Positions 46,001 through 59,500 of a stretch of 64,000 nucleotides of DNA are shown here, in pieces. The stretch spans positions 2,834,901 to 2,898,900 of the forward strand of contig JAQFVV010012507.1 of assembly GCA_028023455.1 (NCBI GenBank), given 5' to 3'. This DNA comes from Epiperipatus broadwayi. Taxonomy: Eukaryota; Onychophora; Udeonychophora; Euonychophora; Peripatidae. The notes beneath the pieces are model-generated. The model was given only the letters and a program-made list of their open reading frames with translations. It was not told the DNA's origin and did no database searches. Position numbers and translations under genes: made by a program. Every line of letters starts with the position of its first letter. The first letter of the stretch is position 1.

Positions 46001-47620
46001 GTCTGGATAATCATGAAAATTTAGCTCTGTGTTAATTAATATGTGGCCAGATAAATTGTTAAATTAATTATTGATTTAATATTAGTGTCTTATTTTATTG
46101 ATGAATTATGACATTGTCCGAAATAAAATAATTGTATGATATTTTCTTGATGAATGGATAGTTTGTAGAAAAGATTGTTTTCTATTATTGTTGCTTGACA
46201 CACTCACACACACATGTAATATAAATAATATCACGTATATAAAGTATAGAGTTATTGAAATTAAAATGAGAAATAGATGTTTTGAAATACATTACATTCA
46301 TTTAAATAGAAGTATAAAGTTATTGAGATTAAAACGGGAAATAAATATTTTTAAAATACAGTGTATTTATTCAAATAAAGGTTATAAATCATCAAATCAT
46401 CAGAATGAACATGATTTTGTTGCTATGCATGAAAGGTATGAGTAATTGAAAGTGATTATCTAGTCAATTAGAGAAAGTTGCTTTGTTGAGAGCCAAATAT
46501 AATTAATTTGATTTATTTTATTAATCAATAGTAATATCCTCTCAAAAGTATTTTTTGTGCTAATAATATAACATGTTGTTTATTTAGTGTCATGTAGATG
46601 AAACATGTAGGCAAAGCATGTGTTCGAAGTCTGAATATTTAAGTTTTGTTGTTAATTTGCTTTGATAATAGGGATAATCCCAAACTGATGCTCAAAGTTT
46701 ATTTGATAATTTAAAAATCTGTAGGACAAGTAGTCCAATTGTAAATATCCTGTCAAACCAAATTTATTTTAGTGTAATAAATGATTTGTTTTATTTATTT
46801 AAAATCTTAAAACTGTGTCTTGAGTTATTATTGTATACATTTGTGTTTCCATCTCCACATTTCATAAATCTATTATAAAGTAGATATATTATTTTATAGT
46901 TGTGATATTAGATTTGCCGGTGACTGACAATATTGTTTTCTTACTCCAAACTTTATAAGGAACATTTGCCACTGGATAAATGTATTAGAAAGGTTGCCAA
47001 GTTAGTATATTTGTTAGATGATGATATGAGATTAAAGTACCCTATTTCTGGCATTATCTTATTATTGAAACACAGTAAAAATATTTTAGTCAATTTGTTT
47101 CATTACATTTTATCATACCTTAGAATTATAACTTATGGGCCAATGTAGTTTATTTAATTTAACTGTGTTTGTTAAATTCCCTGAGATCTTATTGTTTATT
47201 TCTTGATTGGCATTAAAGTAGATGTTTAGATTGTGATATGCTAAGTCATAGAATTGTTTAGTATTATAATTATAGCAAGCTGATGTATGTTATATTTGGA
47301 TGAAGGAAGAAATTAAGTTTAAAGTAAATTTTAATAGACTGTACCAATAAACTTTATGATTCTTTATCATACCATTAATAAACAAAGGAATTTACATTTC
47401 ATTAAATGTTTTGTAATATTTCTTTTTTTTATTCATTTATCACATATATCTTATGAATTGCCTATAACCTCCCATTGAGCTGAGCTGAACATAAACTTAA
47501 ATATAGAATCTCAGTAATAATTTTGTATTATGTATTTTATTATATTGTTCTATTCATTAATAGAACTGGCACCTGGACATTTCACTCATGTAATGTATAT
47601 GAGCTGTGAGGGAGTGTAGG

Positions 47621-47625
<5 letters not shown>
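43054..47625 (+). repeat. 3' LTR (or right copy of a large direct repeat)
   Basis: 4,572 bp aligned with 31942-37284 and lacking the piggyBac-type insertion. The right edge is set by the end of homology at ggttata, immediately followed by (TA)n, so it is uncertain by a few bases. Confidence 0.85.

Positions 47626-47715
<90 letters not shown>
47624..47715. repeat. (TA)n microsatellite flanking the giant repeat
   Basis: About 90 bp of uninterrupted TA. The left outer flank at 31919-31941 is also (TA)n. Confidence 0.95.
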
Positions 47716-47717
<2 letters not shown>

Positions 47718-49607
47718 CTATAAGAGCCCCTTTTGGTTTTTAAATTATATTTATATACTCTTATATCTTATATGACAATTAACACTTGTATACAGTGCTA
47801 GCTGACCAAAACCTGTGATTGGCATTTTTATGTTTTTAAAAAATGATATATTTAGAGTTAGTTATCATCAAAAAACAAATAAAAATCTAAAAGTTAATAA
47901 ATTATTATTTCTTATTAAAATATTTCACTTACAGTTTTTACAAAACAGTTTTTTTCTTTAGCCAATAATAAATGTTTCCATACCAATTTTCAGTTCTCAT
48001 AGCATACTCTCAGTACTTTCTAAGTTGTCTTTTTAAAACTGAAATGTTTTCAAAGACTCCCCTCCCTCCCCCCATTCCCTTAGTGATGTAGTTTTTGGTT
48101 TAATAAGTCTTTTATAAAAAAAATATTGCATCATAATCATTAACAATTACTGAAAGTTATGATTTCTGTAGCATTTAGCTTCAGGGAAAACAGATCTAAA
48201 GCATCAGCCAATCACAAATCACCACCTCCTTCATAGCTCTCTCTCTCTCTCTCTCTTTTTTTTTTTCCCTCTTATTTTTGACATGAATAGCAGATAAAAT
48301 TTAGTTTTTTTTTCCAGCATCATATGTTCTAAAGATGATATTAAATTCAAGAAAAACTGAATCTCAGATGGTGAGCAGAATATTGTTTTTAAATAATCCT
48401 ATAATATATTTTCAGCTGTTTTATTTATACCGTGTTTAATCATACATTTTTTTTATCTATTATGGTGTAGTTCTCTTAATAGTTCTAACATTGAGATAAT
48501 TGAGGCAAGTAGTAGAATAGAATAACAGAATCTAACATAAAGTTTTAATTCAGATTTGTTTTCCAAATATTTAAATGTGTAAGATAAATTTATGCAAATA
48601 GCGCAGACCTTTTTTATAAGGCGTCATTAAAGACCAATGAAGAAGAAAGCATTTTATTATTATGGCTTTAATGTTGGATATATGAAGGATTCTACTAGCA
48701 TTTAAAAATATTAAAATAAACTTTTATATCAGCAAGTTATTTTTTCACTGAAACTACTAATATATATTTGATTTTTTTGTTTTGATTTTATATGTACATA
48801 CAGAATATCTTATGTGCATATATTCTAACTGGAATGAAAAATTTATTTCGTATTATGAGTAATAAGCTTAAGATTTTCCCCCCAGCTATTTATTCTTTAG
48901 TCAACCTAACAAATCTTTTATTTATAAATCACTAAAATGCTTATTTAATTATTTTTTTAAATGAAAAAATGACAATGAATAATTGATATTTTTTTACCAC
49001 CAGCGGTTATTGACCCTGTTGAATAATGACTTTTTTACAATTCTTTTTGAAAAGAGAAAAAGGATATATCTTTTCTCTGCGCTGAGCTATATAAAATTGT
49101 TTTACTTTTTATCTAAATATAATTGTGAAGAAATCGTTTAGGCGTAGTATTTTCAAATGTTTGAAATGATTACGATTGATATAATAATTGGCAGAAAGGA
49201 ATTAAATCTGATTTGTAGGGTTATTAGTTTATGATAAGTGAAGTAAATCTGTCATCAGCAGAATGTTTTAAACTGTTCTCACTTTTATACATATACCTTT
49301 AACCTATTAGGGTTTTTTTTTCTAGTTATCATCAAAGCAACTGACATATTTCAACAATTTATTTATATAGTACTTTATTTCCCAAATCATTGCGCATTAT
49401 TCTGTTAATATCAGTTTTTTTTAAAAAAAAAAAAAAACATACTCTCTCACACACACACATCTATATATGTAAATAATGAAATTAAATAAATTATCAGGCA
49501 TCCAAAATATTCATATTTTTAATTAAAAAAATATAATTAATTATTATTTATATAGGTATAATTAATCAAATAAATGAGTATATTGATTTAGTGAAATAAT
49601 AAACGTC
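47716..49607. other. A+T-rich spacer
   Basis: No gene seen. (CT)n at about 48238-48257. Confidence 0.5.
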
Positions 49608-49740
49608 ATAGTATAATAGTAATCATTAGCCTAGTAAGTTTATGATCTGGGTTTGAATCCAGGCTCGGCAAAACTTGGAAAATTTTATCAGATTCAATTA
49701 AGTTTCGGATTTTTTTTCAAGTTGTCAACTCATGCTTAAC
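49608..49740 (+). repeat. tRNA-derived SINE-like fragment
   Basis: A TAGTATAATAG segment fits the pol III A box, and GGTTTGAATCC at about 49661 fits the B box with one mismatch. The spacing resembles a tRNA but the T stem pairs poorly and no acceptor stem was found. A T-run follows at about 49712. Best read as a SINE head or tRNA pseudogene. Confidence 0.45.
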
Positions 49741-50615
49741 TTCTATTTACCGTGTCGAATGGTAAGCTAAGAAGGTAAAACAAAGATAAACATTCAAATA
49801 AAGCATTTAAAGTTCATTTTAAACACTATTGTACATTATTTAAAATGTGGATAAACTTTTTATTTTCAATAAGTTTTTTTTTTTTATTTTAGTATGTCAT
49901 TCCTTATTATCGAAATCAATTTGAGAAAACATTTTAAATTACTTTACATTTAATAAATTGATATATTTCTTGAAAAAAGGGTTGTTGTTTTTTTAAGAGT
50001 CTAAATCCAGATCCATTGGGATTTTTATGATGATAAATAATTATGACTAAAAAAAAAAAATCATACACACTGTATACTTTATCTCAGTCCATAATTGCTG
50101 ATTTTGTAAAGGAATTCATCATCATTGTTGCTAAGAATGAAATTATGGAAATAAAAAATGTATTATGAATTTAAAGAGGCAACTTTTTTTAGTAGGATGA
50201 TTTGTGCCTTATTAGACTTTGTTGATTAAATTTAATAGCAATGATTCCTAATATATTGTACAGTATCTTCACTACTGTTTACAGAATTACAAAATGAAAT
50301 TTGAATATTTTTTATATTGAAGTCTGGCAACATATTGCATTTTTCATTTCTCAATAAACATAATTCTAAAAAAGGCAAAACTCTCTCCATACAATAGTTA
50401 TGAGCAAGTATGGGAGATAGTGATCATGTGATGTTTAAAGGTTTAAACATAATTCTGTATGGTTCAGCCCCAGTTTCTCTTATGTGTTAGATTGGGCCAT
50501 TTGCCTGAGACAAACCTTTTGTAAATGAAATAAACTAGATAATGATATTCACTATTGTTTTTTGGATTGATGCTTTACAAAAACTCAAATCAATATAATA
50601 TTGATATGCCACTAC

Positions 50616-51817
50616 CAGAGGTGGATCAAGCCAAGTGAGGGCCCCAAGTGGTAAAAATTTTGAGGTCTCAAGTCAAGTTAGAAAAAAAAATTTCAAGAAA
50701 ACTCTCCTTAAGTTATTAACAAAAAAAATCAAAAATTTCATCCCATAACACATTAAATGAATTTATTAAAAAACATATTTTAACATGAATTTTCATCTTG
50801 CTTTATTTCTTGCAAATTCATCAATTATTTTTGCAGTGTCAATTCAACTTAATATATGTTCTACATACAGAATGGCCATATTATTTAATCTTTCTTCTTG
50901 CATAGTACTCCTTAAATATTTTTTACAAGCTTTAAAACAGAAAATAATCTTTCTCCTGATGCACTAGATAAGGGAATTATTTAAAAAATTTCAATAACAT
51001 TTCAGCATTCGGTAATGTGCAAGGTATTTATTTGGCAGCTTGGTAGATGTCTGGTATGACTTTTATGATGTCCTTATTATCTTTTAGAAATATTAAAAAA
51101 TGGTCAAATTCATCTTCAAAATTACAAACATCGCTGTCATTTTTATAAATATCCTTAAACATTATTACCATGTTTTTTTTAACTTCTACTGATAAATTCC
51201 AATCAAAAAATATTCGAAAAGGCTCTACAACAACTTCATACATCTGTGTTCTTTGAGATAGCTCTGCCTTTATCACATATGACATAAAATGAATTGACTA
51301 TGAAATTTTCTCTTATTGTAAATTTATGTCTGGCTTTTTTTTTTTTGTAAAATAGTTTAAAAGCTCTTAGCCTCACAAGCAATACCTACTAAAAATGTTT
51401 TTTTATGATAATGTTGTTAAAATGTTAACAAAGAAAATTCATTTTTACCTGTATCCAATCAAAATATAATTTAGAAAAAACCCTCTGGAGATAAATCAGC
51501 TTCAGGAAAACAACAAAATTTATTTACGATAATTTTTCCAAAAGCAGAGTATTTAAATCAAATTATTATTTTGGGATTATATTTATTTAATTTGGGCTTA
51601 TTTATGCTATATTAGTTTCAACCCCTGATGTCCAGTTAAAAGTTAGAAACCCACCAAAACTCAAATAAATTCTCCTCAAAAACTTAAATAATACCACATT
51701 ATAGGAGGGTTGATTGTGTACAAACAAATGTAATTTTCCTCGGATTCTAATGTAAAGACATTTTAAGACCCCAGGGTCCCTAGTATTCCAGGCTGCTTAC
51801 CACTTAATTTTCCTCTG
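50616..51817 (-). mobile_element. hAT element with decayed transposase
   Basis: 1,202 bp starting CAGAGGTGGATCAAGCC and ending TTTTCCTCTG. The 8-bp flanks gccactac (50608-50615) and accactac (51818-51825) agree at 7 of 8 positions, as expected for an aged hAT target duplication. The interior carries minus-strand transposase remnants. The length suggests an internally deleted copy. Confidence 0.75.
51028..51285 (-). pseudogene. hAT transposase fragment (85 codons)
   Basis: The frame includes ELSQRTQMYEVVVEPFRIFF and DEFDHFLIFLKDNKD, resembling the region of hAT transposases of the ZMYM/hAT-5-like group just before the C-terminal dimerisation domain. Below 51028 the other frames give CTLPNAEMLLKFFK-like text, the decayed equivalent of the LTLPV...AERSFS dimerisation segment. 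The RNase-H-like catalytic core is not present. Family call is by memory of the pattern, not by search. Confidence 0.55.
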
Positions 51818-52529
51818 ACCACTACTATATCCTAATCTTATTTAATAATAGATCAATGGGTGGAAAGCCATATGATAATTTATATGTCAAACATATACTA
51901 TTTTGGATACTCCATGTATCATTACTCACTATAGGTAGTTCTTACTCTTATTGTTTAATAATTCAATACAGATTATACTTCCTCATAATGTTTAATAATT
52001 TCTTCTTAATTTTGACAAAGTATTTAAAATGTAAAGATGAGAAATTTAGCAAAATATTAACAGCTTTTGTTTATACACTCAGTATTTTCTCAACCAATTT
52101 TTTGAATTTAAGTAACTATGACAAAGTGACACAATTCAATTTCTATATTAATCATATGCTAGTCTCATATATTTATTTATTAAGTTTAAGATTTTAACCA
52201 GCACTTCGCCATATTTGTTTAATCTGTAAATTCTGTTAATCATTTAGAAAAGAAAGTGTAACCTCAAAGAATTGTACTTTATAACTAGGCATTAAACTTC
52301 AGTTGATGGTGATTTATATTTTAGACATTCTTAAGTTTTTAGTAAGCCACCTATAGTATTGTTTTTTTTTTTTTTTTAACTCAGAAGAATCTTATTGCAC
52401 TAATATCTTTTAGCACTTATTTATCTTGAAAAAACCTTATATTACATTTAGAAAAAAATAAGTTAGATGTCTAAATACTCAATATAGAAACTAATTCTAA
52501 TTTACAAAAATGTCATATATAGTTTAGTG

Positions 52530-52655
52530 CAGTGGTAGAGTGCCAGACTCTGGATTGCAAGATCATTGGATCACTTCCTGTTTTGTCACTTCATTCCAAT
52601 TTTTTATGAACTCTGGAGAGCCATAAAACCATTAGATTTTTTTTTTTTTTTTACA
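52530..52655 (+). repeat. tRNA-derived SINE-like fragment
   Basis: TAGTGCAGTGG at about 52535 is a full match to the A-box consensus; GGATCACTTCC at about 52569 is a weak B box. About 60 bp of unrelated body and a T-run at 52638-52652 follow. Poor tRNA folding argues against a functional tRNA. Confidence 0.5.
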
Positions 52656-52794
52656 GAAATACAACCATATAAAAAAATGTTGTTGTTGTATTTAAAAATT
52701 AATTAAATAAGTAATTTTCTTAAATAAATTATTTTCATAAATATTTTAAATGCTATATTTATTTATTTATTTTTTCATATGTCATAGCATCAGT

Positions 52795-52866
52795 CAGGAG
52801 GCGAACCCACAACCGTCTGCAACCAACTACTTGCTTGCAAGGCGACTGCGATGACCTCTCGGCTAA
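52795..52866 (-). repeat. tRNA-like fragment, minus strand
   Basis: On the minus strand TAGCCGAGAGG matches the A box and GGTTCGCCTCC matches the B box with one mismatch, about 45 bp downstream. The T stem is imperfect. A SINE head or tRNA pseudogene is more likely than a working tRNA. Confidence 0.45.
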
Positions 52867-53767
52867 CAATTTTTTTCGTTAAAAAAGTGATTTTTGGTAA
52901 ATATAATATATAAATTGACATTTCGTTTATTGGAATATTTTTTTGGAAAGATCTCTTACTGGGATTAATAATTATAATATTTGCTGATCTTGCTATAAAT
53001 TAGAAAAATCGCTCTTCTTTTTCAATGCCAATAATAAAAACAAGACTCGTTTACTTTTTACTATAAATTAATATTTATATTTATGATACTAAATTACGTT
53101 TTCCAAAGTACAGTAATTCACTAATTTTTTTGAGTCAGCTAAATTTATATACTGTGTAAAAACACTTAAAAGCAGCATGCAATTAAATTTCTTTATTACT
53201 TTTATATTTTTCTTAATGATGTTGATTGTCATGTTTAAAAAAAAAAAATCTATTAATGAATCCCTGAGGATTTAAAATTTAAATTAACTTGTTCATTTTT
53301 ATTGTTAACTGTGATTATTTGATTGTTTTGGTAAATAAATAAATATTTACATTTATACATGTAATACATCAGAAATAGACCTTAAGTACAATCTTATCTA
53401 AAATCTAGACTAACTTTTAAAATGACATATTTAAGATTTTCAGATCCATTGGGAACAAAGGCTATTAAGAATATAAGCTTAATCAAAATTTCATATAACT
53501 ACGTAAGTAGTTGCATCTTGGTAATACAGTCAAAATGCGATCAGAAATTGGGTGTTTCCAAGTTTATATCTTCTAGCTTCACACTGAAATCACCAGATAT
53601 AATTTAAAATGGCCTAGAAGTCACAAAGTGTATAAATACATATATTTTCTCAGATAACAGATTTGCTGATTTACAAGTCTAAAAAAATAAAGATTTGAAT
53701 ATGTATGTGTTTATCATAAGTAGCAATTTGTTTTTACTAATCATGTTAATTTTTTTATTTGGAAAGA

Positions 53768-53799
<32 letters not shown>

Positions 53800-53882
53800 C
53801 AATCTTTTGAATAATAGTGTTACATGGATCTTATCAAGTTATGTATGTGTTTTGCCAGGAATGTTAAAATATCTATATAAAA

Positions 53883-53977
53883 TCTGCCTACTATATAAAT
53901 ATTCTAGGTTCAAATGGTCTAGTGGTGCCCTGTAGTGTAGATACGCGTTAAGACTCCTATTCTCCCCGATCATTATA
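53883..53977. repeat. Dispersed repeat, copy a (partner 56421-56513)
   Basis: About 95 bp nearly identical to 56421-56513, sharing ttctaggttcaaatgg, ccctgtagtgtagata and ttaagactcctattctcccc. Both copies begin tctgcctact. Family unknown; no terminal inverted repeats seen. Confidence 0.8.
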
Positions 53978-56420
53978 ATTGGTCTCCCAATATGAGCCGA
54001 TCTTTAATAAACCACGAATACCCTGAGCAAATAATTTTTTAATGAAATGTTTTATCTACCGTATACGTTAAATCTTATAAAAGCACTGCCAGAAAGAAAT
54101 AGCACATATATTAAAAACATGGAAGAAAAAGATATTAATAATTTTAAAACTAATTTTTTTTTAAAAAAAAGTCAAAAGGTTGCAATTAATATGTTTCATT
54201 TTTTTAATGTGTATAGGAGCACACAGACATGTAAGTTTATGATTGTAAATGTGGTACCTTACAATGAGTACTTTTTGGGAATTTACTTCATAGTAACCCT
54301 ATTTAAGCATTTCATTCAGTCATAAATAAGTTGGTGGTATTTATAATTGTGCTGCAAATATACACGTATAAACCCATTATTTCTTAAAACATATTTACTT
54401 CAATGCAACCTCCTTAAATAAATAATTTACTTGTCATGTCGTTACTTAGAAAACAATATAGAGAGAAAATAGAATTCTTGGGGGGAGGAGGCATAAACAT
54501 AGATGGTCCTTAGGAAAATGATAGTAAACATTTATTTTGTGTATAGTCTTTTTCTAAAAATTACTAACTGAATGTTTTTGTAAATGTCTTCGTTAATCGT
54601 GTACCATAATCACTAACCCTAAGTAAATTTTTTTTTTGTTCATTTTTTTTTTAAGCAAGTTCACTGATATGTAATGGGCACATATGCCGTTACATTATTT
54701 TTTTTATTAAACATGAAATTAAAATAAAAAGTTTGCATTTAAAAACTTTTTTTTTTACGATATAAAAATTGAAAATTAATTCTATCTTAAACTCGTATAT
54801 ATATATAAAATTGCACAGATGAAAAAAAATTATTAAAATAAAACTTTATTAAAAATAGAAAAAGTATTTTAAAAGCAAAAACTTAAAAAGATTTAGAGAT
54901 AAAACTATATCTTTAAGTTTGCAAAATAATTTAATTAATTCTATTGTATAAAATGGAAATGATTAATTTTAATTAGTAAAAGTAAACCAGCCCTTGGGCA
55001 TTTCAAAATGCATAAGCAAAGGTCAGATAGAAGAGGAAAAACAATAGGAACAGAATGGCCAATGAAAGAAATCCATCAGGGAATTGGACCTCAATGGAAG
55101 GATCATCATCATCGATGATGTAATGTCCATTGGATATGAAATTTACATATAAAAGAAAAAGTTTGGAAATAAATTTTTAGTGAGGAAGAAAAATTAAGAG
55201 AAGATGGAGATGTGTTAAGTCAGAGAGTTGGAGGTGAAGGGATTGAAAGATGCACTTTCAATTCCTTCAGTGGTTAAAAAAAAAAGAAATGAAACATCGT
55301 TTTTTTCTATATTGAGGACCACAGGATCATCAGGGGATTTAATGCTGGATTCCAAACGGCAAGCAACTATAAAGGATGAACTTTTTTAAAACAGTAAGAA
55401 CTATATAACTAATGAACATTTCTAAAACCGTAAGAACTTTATGAACTCTAAGGAATATTAATTTGAAAACAATAAGAACTCTAAATTCTAAACCTTTCAG
55501 TAAATAATACAAATAGAATCCTATCTGACCAACATAAATTAATATTAATAATGTTATTTGATCTATTTTTTTTATTTAAAATCATTTCCATTTTTTTTTT
55601 TTATTTTTTTAAGTTTTATGATTTTTGTTTTTCATTAAACTAACCTTAAGTCAGACGTGAATGTCTGCATAGATTTGTAAAATTATATATGTTAGTTTAA
55701 GGGAAGGTAATCTTAGGTTATTTGTTTCGTAGTTAAATGGGGTCAATGAATTGGATATATCAGTGTAATTTTTAGATGTAGTATGAGATTCGCTACTTGC
55801 AGGATCGATTTTTATGCCACTTTCTCTTTTTGCCTATGGAAGGGATAGTAAGATGGAGAACACAGGCCCTTCCTATGGAGTTTTTTGTTTATTGTTCTTC
55901 TTACCGATAGATGTAGCATTTCTATTTGGTTGAGAGTCAATGTTGTCTATTAACCATGCTGTTCAGATGTACATTCCTGAGAGTATGTCATTTTGGGTGC
56001 TGTCGTATTCATGCTACATTGAATACATCGATATATCAGATGGATTGACATTGTTTGGCTGCAAACTTTTGGCCTAAGGTTAAATCAGGGATAAAATATT
56101 TTTCTTTTAAAATGCAATCTACATAGTTTATTCATACTCGACACTTAAATAAACTATTCAATTTATCTGTGCGAACTTCAGAATAAAAGTTAAAAATGTA
56201 GTTAAATAATAATGCTAAATTTTATATATATATATATATGTGCGTAAATAAATGTTTGTGTGTTAATTACTGGCAGTGGCTTATATTCTTTTTTTTAAAA
56301 AATATTCTTAGATAAGAATTTATAAAATATAAATCTCTGCTGTTCTACTGAGCTAGTGACATTGGGCTAATGGTCGGAATCAAAATATATAAAATAAGAT
56401 TTTTTTTTAAAACTTACGTA
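53978..56420. other. Spacer without recognised genes
   Basis: 55000-55500 and 55640-56090 are less A+T-rich, with phrases such as taagaactttatgaact repeated around 55390-55470, but no domain or element was identified. Confidence 0.4.
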
Positions 56421-56513
56421 TCTGCCTACTGTATAAATTTTCTAGGTTCAAATGGCCTAGTGCCGCCCTGTAGTGTAGATATGTTAAGACTCCTATTCTC
56501 CCCGATCGTTATT
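56421..56513. repeat. Dispersed repeat, copy b (partner 53883-53977)
   Basis: Direct orientation, a few substitutions and a small deletion relative to copy a. Abuts a short (TA)n run on its right. Confidence 0.8.
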
Positions 56514-59500
56514 ATATATATATAAATAAAGCTGAAAGAAAAGGTAGAAATAACAGTCCATTTTTGTAGATATTTTTTACAAATATAGTTTTATTATGAA
56601 ATAAACAGTTTAAAAAATGTTTAAGTAATATTTCTATTGAATTTTGATTTTGAAATTCATGTTTTAAAAGAACCATGTTTTGTGATAAAATAAATCTACT
56701 GATAATTGTAAAAATTCCCATATCTATTTTAGAAGTCTTTTTTTTATTTAAAACTTCTATAACATTTCTGATAAAATGTCCACTATCTAGTTTAAAAATA
56801 TTTTTTTAAGTAAAGCTTGTAGCTACTTTGATAAAATTCCAAATTTGCTTTTAAAAGAAGTAAAGTGAATTGAAAAGATTAAAAAGAGAGAGATTGATCC
56901 CTATATCTATTTTAGAAATCTTTTTTAATTAAAACTTTTATAACATTTTAGTACAATTTCCATTAACTAGTTTAGGAATCTTTTTAATAACCTTGTAGAT
57001 ACTTTGATAAAATTCCAAAGTTGCTTGTAAAAGGAGTAAAGTAAATTGAAAAGATTAAATCAACATAGAAAAAAACATTTTGAGATGATGAATTTTCCCA
57101 CCTCACCCTAACTATAAAACAGTTTGATAAAAAGATTAGTAAAAGTTGGTTTTCAGAATTATAGAGAACTACCATGAAAAGATAATTGCAGGAGGTGAAG
57201 TCTCTCAGCTGCTCCATAGTTCACTACAATGGAGTTTGGAATCACATGGAAGAAAAGGGTCATCTTTCAGTGTTTTATAGCTCTAATATGGACAAAACAG
57301 CTAACTTGCCTCAAGTCTATTTAATCCTAAACCAAATGCATTTCTTGAATGTCAACAGATACCTGAATTACACCTTTTTGATGATGATTATAAGCCAGTC
57401 TCATCATGACTAGCTGACCAAGAGAATCCCACAGCTTGCTGAAGAATTGGTATACTTATGCCGCTTTATCTATATGCAGAGAACCACAGATGAATTGACT
57501 TTTTTAAAAAAATTCCATGAGAATAACATTTAAAATTTATATTTTAAAAGTAATACAAGTAAATTTTTACTAGAGTCAAATGTCTGAAAAAAAAGAATTT
57601 TTTTTAGATGATTTTATATTTTTTTAAGAATTTGTTTTAAGTAATTCCTTTAAAAAATGACATTTTAAAAGTACAAATAAATAATTTTTCATTGAATTAA
57701 AGAAACAACTGATTGTTTCTTAGACAATTTATTTTTTAAAAAAGAGTACAAACTTCAAAGATCACAAATGAAAAATCTTGCACAAGTATTTTTTTTTAAA
57801 GATGTTTATAATTATTTAATTAAGAGTAACCTGTTAAAGAAGAAAATTTTTATGAACTGTCAAGGTATTGATATTACCTTTTAAAAAAAAATGGAAAAAA
57901 AAAATTATAAAAGAATTTAATGATTGATCTACATTCCTTTTTATATATATATGCACACATATGTGTGAATTTTTTATACTTTCAACAAAGAATTAATTGT
58001 GAAAATATATTTTTAATAATTTTATTATTTTGATAAATTCAAATATCATGATATAAATGTCAGTGCACACATATGTTTAATCAATTATTGTGTATTATAA
58101 GAAGAAAAATAGATTTCATTTAGATTATAACAAGTAAAATATGTTAATAAATTATTGTACCACACTTCTGTGTGAAGATATATGTTTTATGTAAACCCAT
58201 TGAGGTATGTGTATCATTAAAATGTGATAGTTTAAAATTTATTGCATTTTATATCATGATCAAAATATATTCATAAATTGTACTGTATACCTGTGTGCAA
58301 ATACCACTATATATCAGATTGACATGTATAGGTAAATTTTAATTATTTATTGTATTTGTATATGACGATTCTTATCTGTCCAGAAATTATACTGCATATC
58401 GGTATATTGAAGCAGTCGAGTTGATACTCAAATTGAACTTCACAGCCCACTCAGAATGTCCCACCACCAAACCATATTTAAACTCCATTCTTACACATAT
58501 ATATGTATTTATTTATACATATATTTTTTGCATAACTAATAAAATAATAACTGATATATATATATATATATATCTTAATATTATATATATAATAAATAAT
58601 AACTGATATATATATATATATATATCTTAATGTAACTAATTTTAATAAATAAATATTTGATTTTATTTTAATTTGTATATGTGTGTAATGGATGTGTACA
58701 TATTATAGGTGCGGGGAAATTACTTTTAAAACATATATCAAATTAAAGTTTATTATATTAGTATGTATTTTTAAAATTATATTTAATTTATTATTTATTT
58801 TAATCATGACAATCAGAAAAATAATGTGACACAATCCTTGTAAGAATATTCTCGAATATAATTAAGACAATTTACCAGAGACCCATTAGTCCGAATTAAA
58901 ATGCTATAACTTTATAACAGTAATGTAAAAATCCATTAGTGGAAATTTTATCCACTTCAAATTTGTTTTAAAATCTTAGATCATATTTTAAAACAATCAT
59001 TTGATAAATTTTAACAGGATTGCATTGTCTTTAAAATTTACTTAAACAAAAGGTGTATCAGATCAGCAAATTCCAGATCCATTAAGTGCATGCATAAAAT
59101 GTCTCAGGTCTAGCAGCTAAGTGCTTTCCAAGATAAATGGAGAAATATTATAAATACTGCTAGATTTGAATCCCATGAGGAGACCCGTAATTATTAATCA
59201 GCAATGGTCAATATAATCCATGCCCATCATTATAATAATTCAATGTGTCATGAGTAGTGGAAATTTTCACCTTTCTCTCCTATCAACCTGCTCTTTCCTG
59301 CAATCATCACCCAGGATCCCATTACCCATGAACTTTAATATGCTTGAAGACTAAATAATGAAATGCTACCTGCCTGACTGACTGAATCTACCTAAATCTA
59401 GTTCACCAATCCCAATGGATGCTGAAATCATCAAGAATCGCCATTAATTACAAAGGTAAAAGAACTCTAGCCACTGCCTTATGACTAAATTTTAAATTCA

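Larger units (their letters stand above)
31942..47625 (+). mobile_element. Giant-LTR retrotransposon, non-autonomous, with nested insertions
   Basis: Two direct repeats of 31942-37284 and 43054-47625 flank an internal region. Supporting signs for an LTR element: both repeats begin with TG (TGTGACC and TGTACC); a purine-rich tract aaggacgggggagt lies directly before the downstream repeat; the only sizeable non-RTE frame lies between the repeats; and both outer flanks are (TA)n, consistent with one insertion into a TA microsatellite. Without the nested elements, the 5' LTR is about 4,594 bp, the 3' LTR 4,572 bp and the internal region about 2.5 kb. No pol is visible. Against: the repeat ends in TTATA rather than CA, and no clear primer-binding site follows the 5' copy. 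A plain segmental duplication is the alternative. Confidence 0.7.

Noticed and set aside
49608-52866. Functional tRNA genes at 49608, 52530 and 52795
   Set aside because: A and B boxes are present but T stems pair poorly and no acceptor stem was found; SINE heads fit better.
57186-57413. 75-codon frame in less A+T-rich sequence
   Set aside because: No domain, no splice-site context and no second copy; an overlapping opposite-strand frame is equally long.
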